Below, piece by piece: positions 53,819 through 62,728 of a stretch of DNA of 64,000 bases (position 1 is the stretch's first letter; each line of letters begins with the position of its first letter). Below the pieces are notes generated by a model that was not told the origin of the DNA, ran no database searches, and saw nothing but the letters and a program-made list of their open reading frames with translations. Made by a program: the position numbers and the translations under genes. The DNA is from Variovorax atrisoli 110B. GTDB lineage: Bacteria; Pseudomonadota; Gammaproteobacteria; Burkholderiales; Burkholderiaceae_C. The stretch is from NCBI RefSeq assembly GCF_000382045.1, contig NZ_KB907450.1, positions 1,440,204 through 1,504,203 of the forward strand. The letters run 5' to 3'.

Positions 53819-54445
53819 ATGGCAAGCCTCTGGCCATGGCTCGCGGTCGCGGGCGTCGGCGCACTGCACGGCCTGAACCCGGCCACCGGATGGGCCTTCG
53901 CGGCCGCTCTGGGAGCCGCTTCGCGCGGCCGGTCGCGGGTGCTGCGGGCGCTGGTGCCGATCGCCGTCGGGCACGCTGCGTCCGTCGCGCTGGTGGCTGC
54001 CGCGGTCCTGTTCGCTCCATCGATGGATCGCATCGTCCTGCAGTGGGCAGCGGGGGCGATGCTCGTCGCCGTTGTCGCGCATCACCTGTGTCGCGGCCGG
54101 AAGGCCGCCCATGCCGGGCTCGCACTCTGGTCCTTCATGATGTCCACCGCCCACGGCGCCGGACTGATGCTGGTGCCGGCGCTGATCCCGCTGTGCATGA
54201 GCGAAGCGCCGGCGGCCCGGGAGATCACCGCGTCGGGCTCGCTGGCGCTGGCCTTCGCGGCTGTGGCGGTGCACATGGTGGCGATGCTGGCGGTCACCGG
54301 TGCGGCAGCAGTCGGGGCGAGCCGCGGCTTCGACGTCGCGGCCGGGCTGCTCAGGCGACGGCCGCGTACGCGGATGCCAGGAGACACGGCGAGCGCCGAC
54401 GCTAGCGCTTGCGGGAACCGCCGCCCTCGCCCTTTGCAGCAGTGA
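53819..54445 (+). CDS. Polytopic membrane protein of unknown function
   Basis: 208 residues with about five transmembrane helices between residues 4 and 165. The first helix has GVGALHGLNPATGWAFA and a later one MMSTAHGAGLMLVP; repeated helix-borne histidines (LHGLNP, VGHAAS, AHGAG) recall metal or sulfite exporters, but no family is certain. The C-terminal tail overlaps the end of the convergent LysR gene by 44 bp. Confidence 0.7.
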   Translation: MASLWPWLAVAGVGALHGLNPATGWAFAAALGAASRGRSRVLRALVPIAVGHAASVALVAAAVLFAPSMDRIVLQWAAGAMLVAVVAHHLCRGRKAAHAGLALWSFMMSTAHGAGLMLVPALIPLCMSEAPAAREITASGSLALAFAAVAVHMVAMLAVTGAAAVGASRGFDVAAGLLRRRPRTRMPGDTASADASACGNRRPRPLQQ

Positions 54446-55304
54446 CCAGCGCCGCGCTCTCCACGAAGCCGTGGATCAGCCTCAGCCGCGGCGATGACCG
54501 CATCCACAGGATCCCGAAGCGCCGCGTCTCGGAAGGCAGCGGCAATGGGATCTTCACGATGCGCTGCCCGTCGAGCAGCGGCGAGGCGATATCGGGCACG
54601 ACCGACACGCCCAGGCCCCGGTCGACCATCATCGCGATCGCCAGCAGCGAGCTGAGCTCGAAGCGCTCCTGCGGCACGATGCCGGCAGCCCGCAGGTAGC
54701 GGTCGGCCTGCTTGCCGCCGCCGAGGTTGCGGTCGTAGCGGATCAGCGGCGAAGTGCGCAGCAGCTCGTGCGGATCGCGCCGCGCGAGGCGGCTGGGTGC
54801 GAGCAGCACCAGCGGCTCCTCGCGCAGCAGCGCCCAGTCGAAGGTCTTGGCGAGGGCGAACGGCGGATACAGGCACACGGCCGCGTCGAGTTCGCCCTGC
54901 TGCATCGCCTTGTAGAGCGCGGCGGTGGTGCCCGACTGCAGGAACACCTTGGCGCCCGGATGCGTCGTCACGAAGCGCGCGAGGATGTCCGGCAGCAGGC
55001 TGTGCATGGCCGTGTTGATGGTGCCGACGACCAGCTCGCCGCCCGCCGCCTCGCTGCCCACCAGCGCCTTGATGTCGCTCACCTCGCGCAGCAGCGTGCG
55101 CGCCCGCTGCACCAGCCGGTGCCCGGCCTCGGTGGGCTGCACTGTGCGCCCGGCGCGCGCGAGCAGCGGCGCGTTGAGCTCGCGCTCCAGCGCGCGGATC
55201 TGCTGCGCCACCGCGCCGGGCGTCAGGTCGAGCCGGCGCGCGGCCTCGGACATCGAGCCCGACTCCACCACCAGAAGAAAGCTTTGCAGGTAGGCCGTTT
55301 CCAT
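54402..55304 (-). CDS. LysR-family transcriptional regulator
   Basis: 300 residues. Winged helix LQSFLLVVESGSMSEAARRLDLTPGAVAQQIRALERELN, then a LysR ligand domain (TTAALYKAMQQGELDAAVCLYPP). It faces the CitE-TctC-CaiB-amidohydrolase-TctC operon across 75 bp and probably controls it through a palindrome at 55309. Confidence 0.93.
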   Translation of the reverse strand: METAYLQSFLLVVESGSMSEAARRLDLTPGAVAQQIRALERELNAPLLARAGRTVQPTEAGHRLVQRARTLLREVSDIKALVGSEAAGGELVVGTINTAMHSLLPDILARFVTTHPGAKVFLQSGTTAALYKAMQQGELDAAVCLYPPFALAKTFDWALLREEPLVLLAPSRLARRDPHELLRTSPLIRYDRNLGGGKQADRYLRAAGIVPQERFELSSLLAIAMMVDRGLGVSVVPDIASPLLDGQRIVKIPLPLPSETRRFGILWMRSSPRLRLIHGFVESAALVTAAKGEGGGSRKR

Positions 55305-55308
55305 GAAG

Positions 55309-55321
55309 ATAGATTTTCTAT
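55309..55321. promoter_or_regulatory. Palindromic LysR-type operator candidate
   Basis: ATAGA-TTT-TCTAT lies in the 75-bp gap between the divergent LysR and CitE genes, 4 bp before the LysR start codon. The AT-rich dyad with a T-N11-A form fits LysR-type sites. Confidence 0.5.
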
Positions 55322-55379
55322 GATGTGATCGCAGCGAACAGCTGTTTTTCTCTTCTCATGAACTGCCGACACTGCCCTC

Positions 55380-56249
55380 ATGAGAAGCAAACTCTTCGTT
55401 CCCGGCACCCGCGCCGAGCTGTTCGCCAAGGCGCTCGCCGGCGAGGCGGACGCCATCAGCCTCGACCTCGAAGACGCCGTGTCCGAGCCGCGCAAGGACG
55501 AGGCGCGCGAGACCGTGCGCAGGTTCCTCGAAGGCGGCGAGGCCGCCTCGTCGCGCAAGACGCTGATCGTGCGCGTCAACGCCATGGACACGCCGCACTT
55601 CGACAAAGACATCGCGGCGGTCGCGCGCACCGGTGTGCACCTGATCAACCTGCCCAAGCCTCAGAGCCCCGCGCACGTGCGCACCGCGGCCGACGCCATC
55701 GAGCGCGCGGAGCGGGCCAACGGCGTGCAGGCGCCCATCGGCCTGCTGCTGAACATCGAGACGCCCGCCGCCCTGCGCATGGCCGCCGAGCTCGCACTGG
55801 CGCATCCGCGCGTGGCAGGCCTGCAGCTGGGGCTGGGCGACCTGTTCGAGCCGCTGGGCATCGCCCGGCGCGAGCCTTCGGCGATCCGCCATGCGATGTT
55901 CGCGGTGCGCATCGCGGCCGGCGAGGCGGGCCTGTATGCCTACGACAGCGCCTTCGCCGACATCCGCGACGCCGAGGGCTTCAGAGCCGAGGCCAAGCTG
56001 GCACGCGACCTCGGCTTCCTCGGCAAGACCTGCATCCACCCGAGCCAGATCGCCATCGCCAACGACGTGTTCCGCCCGACCGACGAGGAGATCGCCCATG
56101 CGCGCAAGGTGGTCGAGGCGGCGCGCGAGGCCGATGCCAGGGGCGTCGGCGCCTACGTGGTCGACGGAAAGATGATCGACATCCCCTTCGTGATCCGCGC
56201 GCGCGCCATCGTCGAGAGCGCACGCAGCCTGGGGCTGCTTCCGAGTTGA
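55380..56249 (+). CDS. CitE-like CoA-ester lyase (HpcH/HpaI aldolase family)
   Basis: 289 residues. Same family as the gene at 19873, with SKLFVPGTRAELFAKAL, DLEDAV, VRVNA, LPKPQ, LNIETPAALR and GKTCIHPSQI. First gene of the second catabolic cassette. It should cleave a beta-hydroxyacyl-CoA such as a citramalyl-, malyl- or methylmalyl-CoA. Confidence 0.92.
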   Translation: MRSKLFVPGTRAELFAKALAGEADAISLDLEDAVSEPRKDEARETVRRFLEGGEAASSRKTLIVRVNAMDTPHFDKDIAAVARTGVHLINLPKPQSPAHVRTAADAIERAERANGVQAPIGLLLNIETPAALRMAAELALAHPRVAGLQLGLGDLFEPLGIARREPSAIRHAMFAVRIAAGEAGLYAYDSAFADIRDAEGFRAEAKLARDLGFLGKTCIHPSQIAIANDVFRPTDEEIAHARKVVEAAREADARGVGAYVVDGKMIDIPFVIRARAIVESARSLGLLPS

Positions 56250-56333
56250 GCCTGGGGCTGCTTCCAGGCTGAGCCAGGGCCTGCTTGCAGGCCGACCTGC
56301 CTTCCATCAATAAAAGAAACCGGAGACAAGAAA

Positions 56334-57314
56334 ATGCATTTCCCATCCTTCCTTCGCCCGCGAGCGCTCGCCGTCGTCGCGATTGCCGCATTCGCCGGCG
56401 CCGCGTTCGCCCAGGGCGGCTATCCCAACAAGACCATCACCATCGTCGTGCCCTACCCGGCCGGCGGCTCGAACGACACCTTCGCGCGGCAGGTGGCGAA
56501 GGAGCTGGGCGACCAGCTCAAGCAGCCGGTCATCATCGACAACCGCCCCGGTGCGAGCGGCAACACGGGCACGGGCCAGGTGGCCAAGGCAGCGCCCGAC
56601 GGCTACACGCTGGTGGCGGTGTCCTCGAGCATGACGACCAACGCGGCGGTGCAGTCGAAGCTGCCCTTCGACCCGGTCAAGGGCCTCGCGCCGGTGGCGA
56701 TGTTCGCCAAGGGGCCGTTCATCGTCGCGGTCAACAACGAGTTCCCGGCCAGGACGCCGGCCGAGCTGATCGCCGCCATCAAGGCGAAGCCGGGCCAGTA
56801 CAACTACGCCTCTTCCGGCTCGGGCAGCGTCAACCAGTTCGGCACCGAGCTGCTCAAGGCCAAGGTGGGCGACCTGCAGATTGCGCACATCCCGTACAAG
56901 GGCATGGGCCCGGCGGTGACCGACCTTGTCGGCAACCAGACGCAGCTGCTGATCTCCAGCGGCCCCTCGCTGCTGCCGATGGTGCGCGCCGGCAAGCTGC
57001 GCGCGGTCGGCATCACCAGCCTGAAGCCGAGCCCCATCGCACCCGACCTCACGCCGATCTCCACCGCCGTGCCCGGCTACGAGTTCGAGCTCTGGTGGGG
57101 CCTGCTGGCGCCTGCGGGCACGCCGCCGGACGTGGTCGCCAAGCTGAACGGCGCCGTCAACCAGATCCTGGCCAAGCCCGAGATCAGCGCCAGCTTCCTG
57201 CGCGAAGGCGCCATCGCCACGCCGCTCACGCCCGCGCAGTTCGGCGCCGTCATTGCCGATGACGTCGAGCGCTGGAAGAAGCTGGCCAAGCAACAGAACA
57301 TCACCGCCGACTGA
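56334..57314 (+). CDS. Bug/TctC-family periplasmic binding protein
   Basis: 326 residues. Signal with cleavage near AFAQG, then YPNKTITIVVPYPAGGSNDTFAR and IPYKGMGPAVTDLVGNQTQLL. Third member of this family in the window. Follows the lyase by 84 bp and precedes CaiB by 38 bp; the probable substrate-binding protein of this cassette. No tctA or tctB follows. Confidence 0.94.
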   Translation: MHFPSFLRPRALAVVAIAAFAGAAFAQGGYPNKTITIVVPYPAGGSNDTFARQVAKELGDQLKQPVIIDNRPGASGNTGTGQVAKAAPDGYTLVAVSSSMTTNAAVQSKLPFDPVKGLAPVAMFAKGPFIVAVNNEFPARTPAELIAAIKAKPGQYNYASSGSGSVNQFGTELLKAKVGDLQIAHIPYKGMGPAVTDLVGNQTQLLISSGPSLLPMVRAGKLRAVGITSLKPSPIAPDLTPISTAVPGYEFELWWGLLAPAGTPPDVVAKLNGAVNQILAKPEISASFLREGAIATPLTPAQFGAVIADDVERWKKLAKQQNITAD

Positions 57315-57352
57315 ACGTCATCGCCGATACAGGCAAGAAAGAGAAAGAGCCC

Positions 57353-58534
57353 ATGAGCATCACCGCCCCCGACGACACGCGCCTGCCCGAACGCCGGGGC
57401 CCCGCCGGCCCGCTCAGCGGCCTGCGCGTGCTCGACCTGAGCGCCTACATCGCGGGCCCGTACGGCTGCTCGCTGCTGGCCGACCAGGGTGCGGAGGTCA
57501 TCAAGATCGAGCCGCCCGCCGGCGACAACCTGCGCAAGTACCCCTCGACGCTGGAAGCCGAGAGCCGCGCCTTCATCGGCGTGAACCGCAGCAAGCTGGG
57601 CACTGTGCTCGACCTCAAGAACCCCGAGGACCTGGCTGCGCTGATGGAGCTGGTGCGCGGCGCCGACGTGCTGGTGCACAACTTCAGGCCCAGCGTGCCG
57701 CCGCGGCTGGGCATCGCCTACGAGCAGCTGAAGGCGGTGAACCCGCGGCTCATCTACTGCGCGGTCACCGGCTATGGCGAGACCGGTCCGCTGCGCGAGA
57801 AGGCCGGCTACGACCAGGTGCTGCAGACCATGACCGGCATGTGCGCGCTGCAGGGCAAGCGCGGCGAGCCGCCCGAGATCATCTACGGCTCGGTGGTCGA
57901 CTACTACGCCGCGGCGCTGGTGGCCGCGGGCGTCGCCTCGGCGCTGTACGAGCGCGAGAAGAGCGGCGAGGGCCAGTTCGTGGGCGTGTCGCTGCTGCGC
58001 TCGGCGCTCACGATGCAGTCGGCGCGCATGGTGTGGGCCGAGGGCGAGCCGAAGGACGTGGGGCGCGACATGCGCTCCGGCGGCATCACCGGCATCCACC
58101 CCACGCGCGAGGGGCACATCTACATCTCGGCCAACACGCCGCACTTCTGGCAGGCGCTGTGCGCCAAGGTCGGACTGGCCGAGCTTGCAGCCGACGCGCG
58201 CTACGACTCGGTGCGCAAGCGCGCGCAGCACGCGGCCGAGATCGTGCCGAAGCTGCGCGCCGCGCTGGCCGGGCGCACCGCGCTCGAATGGGAAGAGATC
58301 TTCGGCGAGGAAGTGCCCTGCTCCGCCGCGCGCACCGTGGAAGACATGTTCGACAACGAGCAGGTGCTGGCCGAGGACATGGTCGCGAACATCCCGCACC
58401 CCACGCTGGGTTCGTATCGCGGCTTCACCCGCCCGGTGCGCTTCGGCCGCACGCCCGGGCCCGAGCCCTTCGCGGCGCCGACGCTGGGGCAGCACACGGC
58501 CGCCGTGCTGGCCAAGCGACGCGCAGGCGACTGA
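57353..58534 (+). CDS. CaiB/BaiF family III CoA transferase
   Basis: 393 residues with GLRVLDLSAYIAGPYGCSLLADQGAEVIKIEPP, NRSKLGTVLDLKNPED, VTGYGETGPL and the catalytic aspartate in AGYDQVLQ (about Asp154). The second CaiB of the window. It would form the CoA ester that the CitE-like enzyme cleaves. Confidence 0.95.
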   Translation: MSITAPDDTRLPERRGPAGPLSGLRVLDLSAYIAGPYGCSLLADQGAEVIKIEPPAGDNLRKYPSTLEAESRAFIGVNRSKLGTVLDLKNPEDLAALMELVRGADVLVHNFRPSVPPRLGIAYEQLKAVNPRLIYCAVTGYGETGPLREKAGYDQVLQTMTGMCALQGKRGEPPEIIYGSVVDYYAAALVAAGVASALYEREKSGEGQFVGVSLLRSALTMQSARMVWAEGEPKDVGRDMRSGGITGIHPTREGHIYISANTPHFWQALCAKVGLAELAADARYDSVRKRAQHAAEIVPKLRAALAGRTALEWEEIFGEEVPCSAARTVEDMFDNEQVLAEDMVANIPHPTLGSYRGFTRPVRFGRTPGPEPFAAPTLGQHTAAVLAKRRAGD

Positions 58535-58537
58535 GCC

Positions 58538-59413
58538 ATGGCCGACGAGATCGCAGTGCCTCACAGCGCCGGCACGCGCAAGCCGCTCATCGCGGCGCCC
58601 GAAGGCGCATGCGACGCGCACATCCACGTGTACGACCGCCGTTTTCCGATGCACGGCTCGCCCGACGCGATGCTCGACGACGCCACCGCCGGCGACTACC
58701 GCCTGCTGCAGCAGCGCACCGGCACGCAGCGCACGGTGGTCGTGCAGCCTCGTGTGCACGGCACCGACAACAGCGTGACGCTCGATGCCATCCAGGCGCT
58801 GGGTGCAGATCGCACGCGCGGCGTGGCGGTGGTGCGTCCCGAGGTTAGCGATGCCGCGCTGAGGCAGCTGCACGAGGGCGGAATCCGGGGCATCCGCTTC
58901 ACGCTGTACACATCGGCGAACGCGGCGACGGACTTCTCGATGGTCGAGCCGCTGGCCCGTCGCGTTCACGAACTCGGCTGGCATGTGCAATTGCACTGGA
59001 GCGCCGACCAGATCGCCGCGCACTCGGCGCTGCTCGATCGCCTGCCCTGCACGATGGTGTTCGACCATCTGGCGCGGCTGCCGCAGCCCGACGGACCATC
59101 GCACCCCGCGTACCGCGTGGTGAGCCGGCTGCTCGACAAAGGCCGCACCTGGATCAAGCTTTCGGGCGCGTATCTCGACTCCGCGGCCGGCGCCGAAGGC
59201 GGCTACGCAGACACCGTCGACGTCGCCCGGGCCTGGGCGACGCAGGCGCCCGAGCGGGTCGTGTGGGGCAGCGACTGGCCGCACCCCACCGAACGCACGG
59301 CCAAGCCCGACGACGCGCAGCTCTTCGACCTGCTGGGCCGATGGGTGCCCGACGAGGCCGCGCGTCGCCGCGTACTGGTCGACAACCCCGCGCAGCTCTA
59401 CGACTTTCAATGA
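58538..59413 (+). CDS. Amidohydrolase-family hydrolase (PDC/lactonase-like)
   Basis: 291 residues, starting 3 bp after CaiB. The metal-binding HxH is in CDAHIHVYDRRFP; further sites are LHWSAD, VFDHLARLPQPDG and GSDWPHPTE, as in the 2-pyrone-4,6-dicarboxylate lactonase branch. It likely opens a lactone or C-N bond in the periplasm-imported substrate before CoA activation. The stop overlaps a possible ATG of the next gene. Confidence 0.9.
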   Translation: MADEIAVPHSAGTRKPLIAAPEGACDAHIHVYDRRFPMHGSPDAMLDDATAGDYRLLQQRTGTQRTVVVQPRVHGTDNSVTLDAIQALGADRTRGVAVVRPEVSDAALRQLHEGGIRGIRFTLYTSANAATDFSMVEPLARRVHELGWHVQLHWSADQIAAHSALLDRLPCTMVFDHLARLPQPDGPSHPAYRVVSRLLDKGRTWIKLSGAYLDSAAGAEGGYADTVDVARAWATQAPERVVWGSDWPHPTERTAKPDDAQLFDLLGRWVPDEAARRRVLVDNPAQLYDFQ

Positions 59414-59436
59414 CCCGCAAGACCCGAGACATCGAG

Positions 59437-60402
59437 ATGAAGAAGCGACTCCTCCTGAAATCCATCGCCACGCTCACCGCCTGCGCCGTTCCCCTGCTGG
59501 GCTGGGCCGCCTGGCCCGACAAGCCGATCCGCATGGTGGTGCCCTACGCGGCAGGCGGCGGCGCCGACAACACGGCGCGCATCGTCGCGCAGCAGATGAG
59601 TGCCGCGCTGGGCCAGCAGATCGTGATCGACAACAAGCCGGGCGCCGGCGGCGTGATCGGTGCCGACAACGTCGCCAAGGCAGCGGCCGACGGCTACACC
59701 GTGCTCTACGACGCATCGGCGTTCTCGGTGAACCCATCGCTGCGCAAGCTGCCGTTCGATGCGGCGAAGGACTTCATCCCGGTGTCGCTGGTGGCCACGG
59801 CGCCGCAGATCCTCGTGGTGCCCGCGACCGCCCCTTACAAGACCGTGCCGGAGTTCATCGACTACGCACGCAAGAACCCGGGCAGGCTGAGCTTCGCGTC
59901 GGCGGGCGGCGGAACCGGCTCGCACCTGGCGGGCGAGGCACTGAACGAGCAGGCGAAGATCAACCTCATGCATGTGCCCTACAAGGGCGGCGCACCGGCG
60001 CTGACCGACGTGATGGGCGAGCAGGTGTCGGCCTACTTCGGCAACGTGGCCTCGACGCTGAGCTATGTGAAGAGCGGCAAGCTGCGCGCGCTGGGCGTGA
60101 GCTCCGGCAAGCGCGTGCCCGGGCTGCCCGATGTGCCGACGCTCGCCGAGTCGGGCCTGCCGGGCTACAACGTGGTCGAGTGGAACGGCGTGTTCCTGCC
60201 CAAGGGCACGCCGGCCGATATCGTGCAGAAGCTGGGCAAGGCGGTGCAGGCCGCGGTCAACGATCCTGCCGTTCGGCAGAAGCTGCTGCAACTGGGCCTG
60301 GAGCCGGCCGGAACCACGCCGGAGGCTTTCGCGAAATTCGTGAAGGACGAAACCGGAAGGGTGAGCGCGCTGGTCCGCTCGCGCAACATCCGGGTCGATT
60401 GA
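59437..60402 (+). CDS. Bug/TctC-family periplasmic binding protein
   Basis: 321 residues from ATG 59437, which starts a normal MKKRLLLKS signal peptide ending GWAAW; an in-frame ATG at 59410 overlaps the previous stop. Then WPDKPIRMVVPYAAGGGADNTAR and VPYKGGAPALTDVMGEQV. Fourth Bug protein here, closing the second cassette. Why one cassette has two binding proteins is not clear; they may bind different but related acids. Confidence 0.94.
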   Translation: MKKRLLLKSIATLTACAVPLLGWAAWPDKPIRMVVPYAAGGGADNTARIVAQQMSAALGQQIVIDNKPGAGGVIGADNVAKAAADGYTVLYDASAFSVNPSLRKLPFDAAKDFIPVSLVATAPQILVVPATAPYKTVPEFIDYARKNPGRLSFASAGGGTGSHLAGEALNEQAKINLMHVPYKGGAPALTDVMGEQVSAYFGNVASTLSYVKSGKLRALGVSSGKRVPGLPDVPTLAESGLPGYNVVEWNGVFLPKGTPADIVQKLGKAVQAAVNDPAVRQKLLQLGLEPAGTTPEAFAKFVKDETGRVSALVRSRNIRVD

Positions 60403-60518
60403 CCCTCGCATCTGGCGAGCTGTGAAACGTAGTGTGCGGCCTGCGCCCCGCAGATACAGAGGCATACGCAATCCGCTCCACGCACGGGCGGCCCGGCGAA
60501 GAATCGGCTTCGTTCATA

Positions 60519-60532
60519 GACGAACGTCCGTC
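60519..60532. promoter_or_regulatory. Palindromic operator candidate before the thioredoxin-like gene
   Basis: GACGAACGTCCGTC is a near-perfect 14-bp palindrome (one mismatch pair), the form of many TetR-type sites, and is overlapped by CGTTC/GAACG arms just upstream. It lies 20 bp before the start codon of the thioredoxin-like gene. No regulator gene is adjacent. Confidence 0.35.
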
Positions 60533-60552
60533 ACTCTTCCGAAGGAACCGCC

Positions 60553-61122
60553 ATGCGCTTTCGCTCTTCCGCCCTCTACTTCGCAGTCGCCATCGCCGCC
60601 TCGGCGGCCGCGCTCACGCTGACCTTCGCCGCGCCCTCGCCGTTCGGCGGTGACATCCCTGCTTCGGAAGCCGTCGCGGCGCCCGAATTCCAGAACATCG
60701 ACACCTGGCTCAACTCGCAGCCGCTCAAGCTGAGCGAACTGCGCGGCAAGGTGGTGCTGGTCGACTTCTGGACCTACACCTGCATCAACTGCCTGAACCA
60801 CCTTCCCTACGTGAAGGACTGGAACCAGAAGTACAAGGACAAGGGCCTGGTGGTGGTCGGCGTGCACACGCCGGAGTTCGCGTTCGAGAAGTCGACGAAG
60901 AACGTGAAGGACGCCATCGAACGCCTGCAGATCAAGCACGCCGTGGCGCAGGACAACGGCTACGGCACCTGGAAGGCATTCCGGAACCAGTACTGGCCCG
61001 CCGTGTACCTGATCGACAAGCAGGGGAAGATCGTCTACTCGCACTTCGGCGAGGGCAGCTACGGCACGACCGAGAAGAAGATCCAGGCGCTGCTGGCCGA
61101 GCCTGCGCCTTCGGGTACCTGA
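60553..61122 (+). CDS. Exported TlpA/DipZ-like thioredoxin-fold protein
   Basis: 189 residues. An N-terminal hydrophobic signal or anchor (6-27) is followed by a thioredoxin fold with the redox motif TCINC (C-I-N-C), VDFWTYTCINCLNHLPYV, and VYLIDKQGKIVYSHFGEG. CINC is characteristic of DipZ/AhpC-TSA-like periplasmic thioredoxins. It should reduce or oxidise disulfides in the periplasm. A GAAGGAACC ribosome site precedes ATG. Confidence 0.92.
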   Translation: MRFRSSALYFAVAIAASAAALTLTFAAPSPFGGDIPASEAVAAPEFQNIDTWLNSQPLKLSELRGKVVLVDFWTYTCINCLNHLPYVKDWNQKYKDKGLVVVGVHTPEFAFEKSTKNVKDAIERLQIKHAVAQDNGYGTWKAFRNQYWPAVYLIDKQGKIVYSHFGEGSYGTTEKKIQALLAEPAPSGT

Positions 61123-61297
61123 AGCGGTTGTCGCCCAGGGCGCGATCACGCCGACGGGGTACCTTGCTCCACGAATGTCCCCCCGCCTTCGGCCTCCTCC
61201 TGTACTTCGCTGCGCAAGGCAACCCATCGTCGTGATCGATGAGCGCAGCGTCCGTGCCCCGGACACGAACACCCACGAACCGCAGGAAGCAAAACAA

Positions 61298-61429
61298 ATG
61301 AAGAAACTCTGGCTCGCCCTGCTCTTCTTCGCAGGCGGCGTCGCACATGAAGTACGCAACCCCGTGAGCTGCCAGTGCATCTCGTCCAGGCGCGAAGACG
61401 GCCAGCGCCTGCGCTCGCCCGAACCGTAG
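61298..61429 (+). CDS. Very small exported protein (43 residues)
   Basis: ATG 61298 follows GCAGGAAGC, a good ribosome site. The product starts MKKLWLALLFFAGGVAHE, a signal peptide, and continues for only ~27 residues with CQC and many arginines. It may be a real microprotein or the remnant of a longer gene. Longer in-frame readings from 61175 have no ribosome site. No family recognised. Confidence 0.45.
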   Translation: MKKLWLALLFFAGGVAHEVRNPVSCQCISSRREDGQRLRSPEP

Positions 61430-61448
61430 AAGCGAGGCTGCTACAGCG

Positions 61449-61706
61449 CTACTTCGCCGGATGATCGCGGCGGTAGAGCTCCCATTCCTCGATCTGCCGA
61501 CCATCCGGAAGCTGGCAGATGCCGTACTGCCCCTTGTCGTTCGACCGCATGAGCGTCTTGCCCCCGAGGCTGTTGCAGTAGACCGAAGCCGGATTCGCCA
61601 TGCCGACCGGCGGCGGCGCGGGCCGGGGCGGCTCGGGCTGGGCACACGCAGCGACCAGTAGAAGCGAGAGAAGCGCGCCCGCCGGGAAGAACAGTGGCTT
61701 GATCAT
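61449..61706 (-). CDS. Small DUF333-type lipoprotein
   Basis: 85 residues from ATG 61706. Signal with lipobox LVAAC, proline-rich linker, then ANPASVYCNSLGGKTLMRS...YGICQLPDGRQIEEWELYRRD, the DUF333 (hemolysin-like, YoaF/YdbJ type) pattern with its two conserved cysteines. Function of the family is unknown. 29 bp after the response regulator on the same strand. Confidence 0.88.
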   Translation of the reverse strand: MIKPLFFPAGALLSLLLVAACAQPEPPRPAPPPVGMANPASVYCNSLGGKTLMRSNDKGQYGICQLPDGRQIEEWELYRRDHPAK

Positions 61707-61735
61707 TCCGCGAGTGTAGGCCCGCGGCCCCAGGC

Positions 61736-62479
61736 TCAATCCAGCGCCTCGACGGCCGACGAGAAGACGTAGCCCTCGCTGCGCACCGTCTTGATGTAGC
61801 GCGGCTCGCGCGCATCGTCGCGCAGGCGCTGGCGCAGGCGGCTCACCAGCAGGTCGATGGAGCGCTCGAAGAGCTCGGCCTCGCGGCCCTGGGTGAGGCT
61901 CAGCAGCTGGTCGCGGCTCAGCACCTTCTGGGGATGGTCGAGGAACACCATCAGCAGCCGGTACTCCGCGCCGCTGAGCGCCACCATCACGCCGCTGTCG
62001 TCGATCAGGTTGCGCGCGGTGGTGTCGACCTGCCAGTCGCCGAAGGCCAGCTTCGAGGCCGACTCCGTGGAGCGCATGTTCGGCGGCAGCATGCGCGTGC
62101 GGCGCAGCACCGAGCGGATGCGCGCCAGCAGCTCGCGTGCGGAGAAGGGCTTGGCCAGGTAGTCGTCGGCGCCCATCTCCAGGCCCAGGATGCGGTCCGC
62201 CTCCTCGCTGCGCGCGGTGAGCATGAGGATGGGCGTCGCCTTGTATTTTCCAGTGCGCAGGTCGCGGCACAGCGTGAGTCCGTCTTCGCCGGGCAGCATC
62301 AGGTCGAGGATGATGAGATCGAAGGGCCCCGACTCCTCCAGCGCCGCGCGCATGTGCCGCCCCGTGGGCACCGTCACCACGCGCAGGCCGTTCTTGACCA
62401 GGTAGGTGGAGAGCAGTTCGCGGATCTCCCGGTCGTCGTCGACGATGAGGATGTGGTCGGAGCTCTTGGCAATGTTCAT
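61736..62479 (-). CDS. OmpR-family response regulator
   Basis: 247 residues from ATG 62479. Receiver domain with DDD near residue 13, the phosphorylated Asp in IILDLMLPGEDG and the Lys in LAKPFSARELLAR; then an OmpR/PhoB winged helix (GAEYRLLMVFLDHPQKVLSRDQLL, RYIKTVRSEGYVFS). Divergent from its kinase at 62729. Repeated TTGTAT-like motifs in the 249-bp gap may be its binding sites. Confidence 0.95.
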   Translation of the reverse strand: MNIAKSSDHILIVDDDREIRELLSTYLVKNGLRVVTVPTGRHMRAALEESGPFDLIILDLMLPGEDGLTLCRDLRTGKYKATPILMLTARSEEADRILGLEMGADDYLAKPFSARELLARIRSVLRRTRMLPPNMRSTESASKLAFGDWQVDTTARNLIDDSGVMVALSGAEYRLLMVFLDHPQKVLSRDQLLSLTQGREAELFERSIDLLVSRLRQRLRDDAREPRYIKTVRSEGYVFSSAVEALD

Positions 62480-62545
62480 GGCTGTGCTGTGATTCGCCTG
62501 TGGCGCGAGGGGTAGGCGCAATGTAGCCCGGGCGGGGGCCGGATC

Positions 62546-62694
62546 GGGCCGTTTTGTATTTCCGTGTATCTCGCGGACACGGCGGCCACACTATGTTGCC
62601 CGGCGCGCGCCCGGGACGGCTGGCAGGCCGGGGTGAACGGGTAATGTTGTATGTCGGCCCGCGCTGCCCAACACACTGGAATACAAAGCGGGCC
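62546..62694. repeat. Inverted repeat in the regulator-kinase intergenic region
   Basis: GGGCCGTTTTGTATTTCCGTG (62546-62566) and its imperfect inverse near 62674-62694 (GGCCCGCTTTGTATTCCAGTG on the minus strand) flank 107 bp. Further TTGTAT and TGTAT copies lie at 62565-62570 and 62648-62653. The layout suggests a regulator binding at both ends of the divergent promoter region. Confidence 0.55.
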
Positions 62695-62728
62695 GCTCCA
62701 GGATGCGGGCGGGTCTATAAACCTGCCC

